Assembly: GCA_016931875.1 (NCBI GenBank)
Contig: JAFGDX010000069.1
Location: 1-12,959 of the forward strand
Direction: 5' to 3'
DNA from: Prolixibacteraceae bacterium
Lineage (GTDB): Bacteria; Bacteroidota; Bacteroidia; Bacteroidales; Prolixibacteraceae
DNA: 12,959 bases
A program made the translations under genes and the position numbers. Of the stretch, positions 1 to 6,440 are shown piece after piece. Every line of letters starts with the position of its first letter. Position 1 is the stretch's first letter. A model generated the notes under the pieces. The model saw only the letters and a list, made by a program, of their open reading frames with translations, made no database searches and was not told the DNA's origin.

Positions 1-597
1 GACCTCATTTTTCTGGACATTCAGATGGATGAATTTACAGGTATTCAATTGCTGGAAACTATAAAAGACCCGCCCTATGTAATTTTAACCACAGCTTATG
101 ATGAATATGCATTAAAAGCTTATGAACTGGATGTGATGGATTACCTGTTAAAACCCATTCCGTTTGAACGGTTTGTAAAAGCTACAGAAAAGGTTTACGC
201 CCGTTTTTTAAAAGATGCCGCGCACAAAAGCCAGCCAGCACCGGGCAGCGAAAATCAAACCGCACATCCGCAGACTCCTGAGTATACATTTATAAAATCG
301 GGCAACAAAACGGTGAAAGTATATTTTAGTAAAATTCTCTATATTGAAGGGATGCGCGATTATTTACAAATCCATACGGAAGACAGCAAAATTATGACCT
401 TGCTGAATTTCAAAACCATCCAGGAAATTCTGGATCCCAAAAAATTTGTCAGGGTACATAAATCGTATATTATTTCGGTTGATAAGATTGATTATATTGA
501 AAACAATGCCATAAAAATCAGAAACAAACTTATTCCGGTGAGCAACAGCTACAAGGTTGCCTTTTTTAATCTGCTGAATAAAAAGAATTTTATTTAA
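1..597 (+). CDS. LytTR-family response regulator, 5'-truncated by window edge
   Basis: The reading frame is open from base 1, so the gene begins outside the window; the ATG at 25 is internal. The first visible residues, DLIFLDIQM, are the receiver-domain phosphorylation strand, with the probable phospho-acceptor Asp at bases 16-18. The receiver's conserved Thr (LTTAYDEYALKAY) and Lys (YLLKPI) follow. After a polar linker rich in Ser, Pro and Gln comes a LytTR DNA-binding domain: FIKSGNKTVKV, ILYIEGMRDYLQIHT, then FVRVHKSYIISVDKI and IPVSNSYK near the end. In this family a sensor kinase phosphorylates the regulator, which binds promoter repeats as a dimer. The partner kinase is probably upstream, outside the window. 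The stop overlaps the tail of the convergent sulfatase gene by 8 bp. Family assignment is firm; target genes are unknown. Confidence 0.95.
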   Translation, partial: DLIFLDIQMDEFTGIQLLETIKDPPYVILTTAYDEYALKAYELDVMDYLLKPIPFERFVKATEKVYARFLKDAAHKSQPAPGSENQTAHPQTPEYTFIKSGNKTVKVYFSKILYIEGMRDYLQIHTEDSKIMTLLNFKTIQEILDPKKFVRVHKSYIISVDKIDYIENNAIKIRNKLIPVSNSYKVAFFNLLNKKNFI

Positions 598-2215
598 CTG
601 CGTAGTCAATCACCTGAGTTTCAGTTGCCCATTTCTGATAAGCTTCAACCATTTTTGAAACAACTCCGGTGCTGTCGGCTGCCAGATTATGCAGTTCAGT
701 CCGGTCATTTTTCAGATGGTATAATTCCCAGGGTTGCCCTTTTTTTGCCACAATCTTCCAGTCGTTCAGCCGTGCAGCACGGTTTCCTTCATGTTCCCAG
801 AAAATAAACCCGCGTGGTTCGGTCAGTTCCCCCTCAAAAACCGGAAGAAGGCTTTTTCCGCGCAATGGCCGGATTTCTTTTCCCTTAAACGTTTTCGGAT
901 ATTCAACACCGGCAACATCACAACAGGTAGCCATAATATCGGTAATATGCCCCACCTGTGATGTCAGACCGCCTTTATCAAAAATTTTGGCGGGCCAGCG
1001 GGCAATTAACGGAGTGGCAATTCCGCCTTCGTGTACCCAGTGTTTGTATTCCCTGAAAGGTGTATTGCTCAGGTTGGCCCACGATTGCCCGTAACTTAAA
1101 TACGAGTTGGCTGTTCCGGGTTCGCCGGGTTCGCCCGTTTCTGACCAGAAATTTTGCCCCCATATTCCACCTTCCGCACATCCTCCGTTATCCGACAAAA
1201 ATAAAATCAGTGTATTTTCCATTTTACCAACGGCATCCAGCTGGTCCATGATTTTTCCGATTCCCTGATCCATCCGGTCGATTTGAGCCGCATAAATGGC
1301 CATGTATAAATCCATTTCTGTCTTTTTTTCTTCTGAAAGCGAATCCCAGGCTTTTACATTTGCATCGCGCGGGCTCATTTCCAGATTACCGGATAAAATG
1401 CGCATTCGTTTCATCCTTTCATAACGGGCAATGCGCAAACTATCCCAGCCGGCCATAAACTTCCCCTCGTACTTTGCAATATCTTCGGGCCAGGCGTGCA
1501 GCGGCCAGTGCGGCGCAGTATAAGCCACATACATAAAAAACGGCTGTTGCAAACTGTCGGCCTTTTCAATGTATTTTACCGCATTTTCGGTTATGGCGTC
1601 AGTCATGTAAAAATCTTTGTTTGAAGGGGTATATTCACTTGAGTCGATGGCAAAATGCCGTTTAATCCCGGGTTGTTTGGACCGGGAAATATCCCAGTAA
1701 TTCATGGCGCCGCTAATCAGTCCGAAGTAATTATCAAAACCCCTGTCGGTTGGCCAGTGCGGGCGCTCCTCGCCAACATGCCATTTCCCCGACATGGCCG
1801 TGTAGTATCCGGCCGTTTTTAAAACTTCTGCCAGTGTAACACAGTTTTCACTTAAAAAACCCTGGTAAAAAGGATTGTTGGCATGCCCCTTCGGCGGATG
1901 AACCATTCCGCCCATTCCGGCTTCGTGGGGATAAATTCCGGTCAAAAGTGAAGCTCTGGTTGGACAGCAGCGGGCCGCATTGTAAAATTGGGTAAAACGA
2001 AGACCTTCACCGGCAAGGCGATCCAGGTTGGGAGTTTTTGCCTCGCCTCCGTAACAGCCAATGTCAGAATAGCCCATGTCATCGGCCATAATTACAATAA
2101 TATTGGGTTTGCCGGCAACTGTTTCTTTTTCTTTGAAAGTGGTGCACGAATTACAAAACAAACCGGCACAAAATAAGAACAAAATTGTTTTTAACTGGAA
2201 ATTAGCTATTTTCAT
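590..2215 (-). CDS. Formylglycine-dependent sulfatase (S1 type), predicted lipoprotein
   Basis: This 541-residue protein belongs to the alkaline-phosphatase-like sulfatases, which hydrolyse sulfate esters. The N-terminus has a basic start, a hydrophobic stretch (about 10-20) and Cys24 as a possible lipidation site (FCNSC), pointing to a periplasmic or outer-membrane lipoprotein. The metal-binding motif MADDM has Asp45 and Asp46. The signature C-x-P-x-R is CCPTR, with Cys83 the residue to be converted to formylglycine, followed by ASLLTG. Other expected active-site residues are present: Lys144 and His146 (GKWH), His236 (PHWPLHA) and Asp342-Asn343 (DNGG). Length is normal for the family. No SusC/SusD pair, glycoside hydrolase or anaerobic sulfatase-maturating enzyme is in the window, so the substrate cannot be inferred; host mucin or algal glycans are both possible. 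The start at 2215 gives the complete signal sequence. Confidence 0.95.
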   Translation of the reverse strand: MKIANFQLKTILFLFCAGLFCNSCTTFKEKETVAGKPNIIVIMADDMGYSDIGCYGGEAKTPNLDRLAGEGLRFTQFYNAARCCPTRASLLTGIYPHEAGMGGMVHPPKGHANNPFYQGFLSENCVTLAEVLKTAGYYTAMSGKWHVGEERPHWPTDRGFDNYFGLISGAMNYWDISRSKQPGIKRHFAIDSSEYTPSNKDFYMTDAITENAVKYIEKADSLQQPFFMYVAYTAPHWPLHAWPEDIAKYEGKFMAGWDSLRIARYERMKRMRILSGNLEMSPRDANVKAWDSLSEEKKTEMDLYMAIYAAQIDRMDQGIGKIMDQLDAVGKMENTLILFLSDNGGCAEGGIWGQNFWSETGEPGEPGTANSYLSYGQSWANLSNTPFREYKHWVHEGGIATPLIARWPAKIFDKGGLTSQVGHITDIMATCCDVAGVEYPKTFKGKEIRPLRGKSLLPVFEGELTEPRGFIFWEHEGNRAARLNDWKIVAKKGQPWELYHLKNDRTELHNLAADSTGVVSKMVEAYQKWATETQVIDYAVK

Positions 2216-2320
2216 TGCTTTAGGTTTAGTTCTCTAAATTAATGAAATATTGGAGAAAATAAATTTTACATCACAAAAATTAAAATGAAAAGAAAACTCA
2301 AAATTTCACATTTTTTTATA

Positions 2321-2350
2321 TTTGAAATTTTAACGAAATCCCTACTTTTG
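2321..2350 (+). promoter_or_regulatory. Bacteroidota-type promoter for the LACTB-like gene
   Basis: A TTTG (2321-2324) lies 18 bp before TACTTTTG (2343-2350), matching the Bacteroidota sigma-ABfr -33/-7 arrangement (TTTG, 17-23 bp, TAnnTTTG). The expected start of transcription is about 25 bp before the ATG at 2383. This is the best promoter match seen in the window. Confidence 0.65.
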
Positions 2351-2382
2351 CACGAATTTATAAAACTTGAAAACCGGATAAA

Positions 2383-3531
2383 ATGGAAATAAAAAAATTC
2401 AAATTCACTATTTTTTTACTGGCCATTTTAATGGGTATTGCCAGCTGTAAAAAACAGGACAACGACATCGTTTACAACAAAAAGTACATTGATGCCATAA
2501 AAAATGCCCGAAAAGATTTTAGTTTTTATCTTTCAAGTAATACCATTCCCGGAGGTACAATTGCTATTTCAAAAGGAGGTGAAATGATTTATTCGGAAGG
2601 TATGGGGCTGGCTTCAAAAGATTTGGATGTGCCGGTAACCCGCACAACTAAATTCAGAATCGGCTCGGTAACAGAAATCTTCACCTCGTTAACCTACCAG
2701 CTTTTGATTGAAAAAGGGATTCTCCATCCTGATTCTTCTGTTCAGCACTACCTGCCTGAATTCCCGGAAAAAAGATACAGAGTAACCCTTGATAATCTGG
2801 TACACAACACCTCCGGAATCAGGGGAGAGTATTCAGGAGACGAATACAAACCCAATTTTAATGTCAACCTGATGAAGGGGCTCGACACATTTAAAAACGA
2901 CTCCCTCGAAACAGAGCCAGGTTATTACCAGTACCATTCAGCTCTTAATTACAACCTTCTGGGAGCTGTAATGCAAAAAACAACCGGAAAAGATTTTGAA
3001 GATATTGTAAAAGAGATGGTGCTCGACACGCTGCATCTGGAAAATACAGAATTTGACAACCCGTTTGTTACCATTAAAGGCCGCAGTAATTTTTACGACC
3101 ACAACATTGTAGCGATGCTAATCAACGCCGTTTCTGTCGATTTGCGCTCAAAAGCACCTTCAAAAGGGTTGTTGTCGAATGCCGAAGATTTGCTCAAGAT
3201 AGGAAACGCATTGCTTTACAGCGATTATATTTCAGAAGAAGTAAGAAACAGGTTATTCAGCCTGTCGCAACTAAAATCGGGGTTTATGGCGCAAAATACC
3301 AACGGCTGGGCAATCTTGGAAGATACTTACGGACGAGAGGCTTATGCCCGCAGCGGTTATACTCTTGGAGGGGGAGCTACGATTCTCATCTTCCCCAAAG
3401 AAGAACTGGTGGTTGCCACAACCCTGAATGCCACCATGAATGTTCAGGAACCGCCGGATTATAAAATAGCCAACTATTTTTTACCAAAGCCCGAAACACC
3501 GGTGCAGCCGGAAACCAACAGCCATCAATAG
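2383..3531 (+). CDS. LACTB-like serine beta-lactamase-fold lipoprotein with altered catalytic motifs
   Basis: The 382-residue protein has a lipoprotein signal (hydrophobic 8-20, lipobox GIASC, Cys22). The remainder follows the PF00144 beta-lactamase/LACTB fold: IPGGTIAISKGGE (55-67), PVTRTTKFRIGS (84-95), LVHNTSGIRGEY (139-150), then YHSALNYNLLG (184-194). Active members carry S-x-x-K, Y-x-N or similar, and H/K-S/T-G. Here the nucleophile Ser95 is present but the lysine is replaced by Glu98 (SVTE; codon gaa at 2674-2676). The second motif reads Y184-H-S and the third R323-S-G. The loss of the general-base lysine suggests reduced, altered or absent hydrolase activity, perhaps a binding or regulatory role. 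The gene is otherwise full length with no frameshift, so it does not look like a decaying pseudogene. Family call is firm; function is open. Confidence 0.9.
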   Translation: MEIKKFKFTIFLLAILMGIASCKKQDNDIVYNKKYIDAIKNARKDFSFYLSSNTIPGGTIAISKGGEMIYSEGMGLASKDLDVPVTRTTKFRIGSVTEIFTSLTYQLLIEKGILHPDSSVQHYLPEFPEKRYRVTLDNLVHNTSGIRGEYSGDEYKPNFNVNLMKGLDTFKNDSLETEPGYYQYHSALNYNLLGAVMQKTTGKDFEDIVKEMVLDTLHLENTEFDNPFVTIKGRSNFYDHNIVAMLINAVSVDLRSKAPSKGLLSNAEDLLKIGNALLYSDYISEEVRNRLFSLSQLKSGFMAQNTNGWAILEDTYGREAYARSGYTLGGGATILIFPKEELVVATTLNATMNVQEPPDYKIANYFLPKPETPVQPETNSHQ

Positions 3532-3600
3532 TCAACAACTAACGAATAATTCCTGCTTTTCTGTAAAAAAAATATAATTTAGAGTTGAAATTCATTTTTT

Positions 3601-4218
3601 ATGGAAACGCTGATTTTACTGGGAATTATTTTAGGGCTGGTTGCCGGAGCCTTAATTTCACCGTATTTTTACAAGTACAAAAATGCAAAGCAATTCAAAG
3701 AGCAGTCAACGGTTCTGTTAAAACAGATAAAACAGGTTTTTAAACTGGTAACCGTTGAAGGCGAATTCACCGAAATTTTCACTCACCGAAATGGTAAAAA
3801 TGTTTTTTTCAACCTGCTGCAACTCGAAAAAAAGGTAATTCTTATTGTAAAAGCCAAAGTAATGGTGGGCTTCGATCTTTCGCAAATCAACATTCAGGTT
3901 GATTCAGCCGGTAAAAAAATAACCCTTTCCAAATTTCCGCGCCCTCAAATTATCAGCATCGACACCGATCTGGAATATTACGATATTCAAAAAGGAATTA
4001 TCAATAAACTTTCAGAAAAAGATTTGACCGACATTTCAAAAAAATCAAAAGATTTTATTCGTAAAAAAGTGGATGAAAGCGATTTGTATATTATTGCTGA
4101 AAATCAGGCCGCTGAAACCATCGAATTTATCAGGCAGCTGGCCGTTTCGGTGGGTTGGAAAATGATAACCGAAAAACCGGTGGAAAAATTAACGGAAGGT
4201 AAAAAAACGAATGATTAG
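3601..4218 (+). CDS. DUF4230 domain protein, membrane-anchored
   Basis: A 205-residue protein with one N-terminal membrane segment (about residues 3-20, LILLGIILGLVAGALISPYF) and a large soluble domain that I recognise as DUF4230: LVTVEGEFTEIF near 50-60, KKVILIVKAKVMVGFDLSQI near 77-96, then PRPQIISIDTDLEYYDIQKG. The basic residues after the membrane segment are mixed, so topology is uncertain, but a domain outside the cytoplasm is likely. No enzymatic motif is visible, and the family has no established function that I know of. It lies 69 bp after the LACTB-like gene on the same strand, and no strong separate promoter is seen, so co-transcription is possible. Its stop overlaps the stop of the convergent DksA-like gene by 4 bp (4215-4218). 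Confidence 0.85.
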   Translation: METLILLGIILGLVAGALISPYFYKYKNAKQFKEQSTVLLKQIKQVFKLVTVEGEFTEIFTHRNGKNVFFNLLQLEKKVILIVKAKVMVGFDLSQINIQVDSAGKKITLSKFPRPQIISIDTDLEYYDIQKGIINKLSEKDLTDISKKSKDFIRKKVDESDLYIIAENQAAETIEFIRQLAVSVGWKMITEKPVEKLTEGKKTND

Positions 4219-4547
4219 CGGCTGCATTTCACACAGGTTTGCGATTGAGGCATGATTAGCAAACGACCAACTGGAATGGCCGTTTTGCATTGAATACAAA
4301 TACCAAAGTTTTCGTCGTTTATCTTTGAAAGCGCAAACTTTAACTTCTCCAGCTTTTCGCGTGCCTTGCGCAGTGCCGCCTCGGTAACACTTTTGTTTTG
4401 AATAGCATCCATCCGTGAAATACGGCCAATGGCATTTTCAGGCTCTACTGGCCGGGTAAGCTCCGCATATTCTGAAATTAGTTTTTCCGTTTTCCGAATT
4501 TCAGATTCAATTTTAGATTTTATTTCAGTTTTGTCGGGTGCAGGCAT
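4215..4547 (-). CDS. Short DksA/TraR-family C4 zinc-finger protein
   Basis: I place the start at 4547 (MPAPDKTE), giving 110 residues. The frame stays open to 4631, but that earlier start would overlap ftsY by 74 bp, whereas 4547 lies 10 bp after the ftsY stop. Residues about 5-80 are rich in charged heptad-like sequence (KIESEIRKTEKLISEYAEL; AALRKAREKLEKLKFALSKI), fitting the DksA coiled-coil hairpin. The C-terminus has an intact four-cysteine zinc finger: CIQC, then 17 residues on, CVKC. Such proteins bind in the RNA polymerase secondary channel and tune transcription, often with ppGpp. It is shorter than E. coli DksA (about 150 residues). The presumed coil tip near RISRMDAIQ carries one Asp rather than the DksA DxxDxA pair, so its action on polymerase may differ. 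Probably co-transcribed with ftsY. Confidence 0.85.
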   Translation of the reverse strand: MPAPDKTEIKSKIESEIRKTEKLISEYAELTRPVEPENAIGRISRMDAIQNKSVTEAALRKAREKLEKLKFALSKINDENFGICIQCKTAIPVGRLLIMPQSQTCVKCSR

Positions 4548-4557
4548 TTTCTGGTTT

Positions 4558-5508
4558 TTATGAAAACAACGACTCAACAAATTCTCTTCTTCTGAAAATT
4601 TGAAGATGTTCCATTTTTTCGCCGATACCAATGTATTTCACCGGAATTTTAAACTGGTCGGAAATACCGATAACAACGCCCCCTTTTGCAGTACCGTCGA
4701 GTTTGGTAAGTGCCATTGCCGTTACTTCGGTAGCTTTTGTAAATTGTTTGGCCTGCTCAAAAGCATTCTGACCGGTTGAGCCATCCAAAATCAGAAGAAC
4801 TTCGTGGGGTGCATCCGGAACAATTTTTTGCATCACTGTTTTTATTTTGGAGAGCTCGTTCATGAGGTTGATTTTATTATGAAGCCGGCCGGCGGTGTCG
4901 ATAATTACCACATCGGCATTACTTGCTTTTGCTGATGAAAGCGTATCATAAGCCACGGAGGCCGGATCCGAACCCATTTTTTGTTTTACAATGGGTACAT
5001 CCACCCGCTGTGCCCAAATTTCCAGTTGTTCTATTGCAGCGGCGCGGAACGTATCTGCTGCTCCCAAAACCACTTTTTTTCCCTCTTTTTTGAAGTTGTA
5101 GGCCAGTTTCCCGATCGTGGTGGTTTTCCCTACCCCGTTTACACCAACCACCATAATTACATACGGGCCATCGGTCTTGGGCAATTCAAAATCAGAAACA
5201 TCTGCAGAGTTATTTTCTTCCAAAAGGGCGGCAATTTCTTCTTTTAAAATAGAATTTAACTCATTCACCCCCATATATTTATCTCGCGCTACACGTTCTT
5301 CAATGCGCTCAATAATTTTTAAAGTTGTATCCACTCCCACATCCGAGGTTATCAGCACCTCCTCCAGGTTGTCAAGCACCTCGTCGTCAACTTTTGATTT
5401 GCCAACAACAGCCCGGCTGAGTTTTTTGAAAACACTTTCCTTGGTTTTGGAAAGCCCCTGCTCAAGGGATTCTTTTTTGTTTTTATTGAAACTTCCGAAT
5501 AACGCCAT
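4558..5508 (-). CDS. ftsY: Signal recognition particle receptor FtsY
   Basis: FtsY is the membrane-associated SRP receptor GTPase that docks ribosome-SRP complexes at the translocon. The start is set at 5508 (MALFGSF), giving 316 residues; a longer frame from a TTG at 5514 adds only two residues and is not needed. The N-terminal helical domain (about 10-90) holds VLDNLEEVLITSDVG. The NG GTPase domain shows the P-loop GVNGVGKTTT (about 121-130), the DTFRAAAIEQLE segment, the G3 motif DTAGR, the G4 motif TKLD and the closing GIGE. It lacks the long acidic A-domain of E. coli FtsY, as is usual for short forms. Upstream on the same strand are rpmB, rpmG and the DUF4295 gene, with a probable terminator between. 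No clear promoter was found in the 68 bp after that terminator. Confidence 0.97.
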   Translation of the reverse strand: MALFGSFNKNKKESLEQGLSKTKESVFKKLSRAVVGKSKVDDEVLDNLEEVLITSDVGVDTTLKIIERIEERVARDKYMGVNELNSILKEEIAALLEENNSADVSDFELPKTDGPYVIMVVGVNGVGKTTTIGKLAYNFKKEGKKVVLGAADTFRAAAIEQLEIWAQRVDVPIVKQKMGSDPASVAYDTLSSAKASNADVVIIDTAGRLHNKINLMNELSKIKTVMQKIVPDAPHEVLLILDGSTGQNAFEQAKQFTKATEVTAMALTKLDGTAKGGVVIGISDQFKIPVKYIGIGEKMEHLQIFRRREFVESLFS

Positions 5509-5575
5509 ATTCAATACATTAAGGCAATAAAAATAGTAATTTTTGGCATTCAGCGGTTTTGCATTTTACAAATAC

Positions 5576-5607
5576 AAAAAAAGCTTCCACCATCGATGAA
5601 AGCTTTT
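5576..5607 (-). terminator. Intrinsic terminator after the rpmB-rpmG-DUF4295 genes
   Basis: Read on the minus strand, an 8-bp perfect stem (AAAAGCTT at 5607-5600 with AAGCTTTT at 5586-5579) with a 13-nt loop runs into a stretch of seven T. It lies 32-63 bp past the DUF4295 stop, before ftsY. The stem is AT-rich, so some read-through into ftsY is plausible. Confidence 0.65.
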
Positions 5608-5638
5608 CCTGTTCTGCAGATATTCCCGTAGAACGGGA

Positions 5639-5791
5639 TTATTTTTTAAAATACTCTTTTACATCGTCGTTCGGAACAACTTCTTCCTTAAAAGTATATG
5701 CACCGGTTTTTTCCGATTTTACCATTTTGATAACCTTGGAATAACCTTTACCGGCACCTTTTTGTAATGTTGCAACCGCTTTCTTTGCCAT
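5639..5791 (-). CDS. DUF4295 family small basic protein (50 aa)
   Basis: A 50-residue frame starts MAKKAVATLQKGAGKGYSK and ends with DDVKEYFKK. It is lysine-rich (12 of 50) with a conserved-looking centre (MVKSEKTGAYTFKEE). I recognise it as DUF4295, a Bacteroidota small-protein family found beside rpmG and ftsY, which is its position here: 8 bp after the rpmG stop. The basic character and the ribosomal operon suggest ribosome association. I recall a Bacteroidota-specific large-subunit protein (bL38) described from a Flavobacterium ribosome structure, and this family may correspond to it, but I cannot confirm that. The start at 5791 gives the family's typical MAKK beginning. Confidence 0.88.
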   Translation of the reverse strand: MAKKAVATLQKGAGKGYSKVIKMVKSEKTGAYTFKEEVVPNDDVKEYFKK

Positions 5792-5799
5792 AACTTATC

Positions 5800-5988
5800 T
5801 TATTTTATTTCTTTATGAACTGTAACTTTTTTCAGAATCGGGTTGTATTTTTTCAACTCCAAACGTTCAGGTGTGTTTTTTCTGTTCTTGGTGGTAATAT
5901 ACCGCGATGTTCCCGGCACACCACTGTCTTTGTGCTCTGTACACTCCAATATAACCTGAATCCGGTTACCTTTTCCTTTTTTTGCCAT
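5800..5988 (-). CDS. rpmG: 50S ribosomal protein L33 (bL33)
   Basis: A 62-residue basic protein with the L33 pattern: [16 protein letters not shown], then [25 protein letters not shown] and a basic end. It is a component of the large ribosomal subunit near the E site. Zinc-binding L33 proteins have two CxxC pairs; here only one cysteine remains (LECTEH) and the C-terminal pair is absent, so this is the zinc-independent (C-minus) form. It follows rpmB by 12 bp on the same strand and precedes the DUF4295 gene by 8 bp, a compact ribosomal operon. Confidence 0.95.
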   Translation of the reverse strand: MAKKGKGNRIQVILECTEHKDSGVPGTSRYITTKNRKNTPERLELKKYNPILKKVTVHKEIK

Positions 5989-6000
5989 TTCTAAATATCT

Positions 6001-6243
6001 TTAATATTTATCAATATACCCTTTTTCCACTGCACTCTGTAAGGCAGCTTTTACTCCATTTTTGTTGATGGTACGAATACCCGCAGCAGAAACTGTTAAT
6101 TGTACCCAGCGATTTTCATCGGGTAAATAAAATTTCTTTTTAAACAGGTTGACATCGAACGTTCTTTTTGTTCTTCTTTTTGAGTGAGATACGTTATTTC
6201 CCACCAAAGCTTTTTTTCCTGTTATTTGACAAACTCGTGACAT
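6001..6243 (-). CDS. rpmB: 50S ribosomal protein L28 (bL28)
   Basis: An 80-residue protein beginning [20 protein letters not shown], the typical L28 start, followed by [20 protein letters not shown] and the conserved [14 protein letters not shown] segment. It is part of the large ribosomal subunit. Zinc-type L28 has CxxC at the N-terminus; here the second cysteine is Thr (CQIT), so no zinc site is expected, matching the L33 next to it. First gene of the minus-strand ribosomal operon. An AAGGA-like stretch sits directly before the ATG but is too close to be a normal ribosome binding site. Confidence 0.96.
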   Translation of the reverse strand: MSRVCQITGKKALVGNNVSHSKRRTKRTFDVNLFKKKFYLPDENRWVQLTVSAAGIRTINKNGVKAALQSAVEKGYIDKY

Positions 6244-6372
6244 TTCCTTATAATTTCTTGATGATCAAAACAAACACGTTATTCAAACGGCTTGCAAAGA
6301 AAATACTTTTTTAATAAATAATCAAGTTGTTGGCTCAATTTTTAAATAAACAATTAACATTTACTTGTTAAC

Positions 6373-6380
6373 TAATTTTG
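6373..6380 (+). promoter_or_regulatory. Candidate -7 element for the MBOAT-SGNH operon
   Basis: TAATTTTG matches TAnnTTTG and lies 60 bp before the MBOAT ATG. There is no TTG at the -33 distance. A 6-bp inverted repeat (TTAACA 6354-6359 / TGTTAA 6366-6371) sits immediately upstream, which might be an operator or chance. Confidence 0.3.
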
Positions 6381-6424
6381 CTGCTGCAAATAAAAATCAG
6401 TTAATAAAATTCTATATTCACGGG

Positions 6425-6432
6425 CAAAGATA
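6425..6432 (-). promoter_or_regulatory. Candidate -7 element for the rpmB operon
   Basis: On the minus strand these bases read TATCTTTG, an exact TAnnTTTG match, giving a leader of about 170 nt before rpmB. No good TTTG is seen at the -33 distance, which would fall inside the start of the MBOAT gene, so the call is tentative. Confidence 0.35.
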
Positions 6433-6440
6433 AGCCAAAA

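Noticed and set aside
4548..4631. An N-terminal extension of the DksA-like protein starting at 4631.
   Set aside because: It would overlap the conserved ftsY C-terminus by 74 bp and adds sequence unlike the family; the ATG at 4547 fits the spacing.
5559..5744. A plus-strand 61-codon open frame.
   Set aside because: It is antisense to the DUF4295 gene and runs through the terminator hairpin.
6354..6371. Inverted repeat TTAACA / TGTTAA upstream of the MBOAT gene.
   Set aside because: Six-base arms in an AT-rich spacer are expected by chance; noted only as a possible operator.
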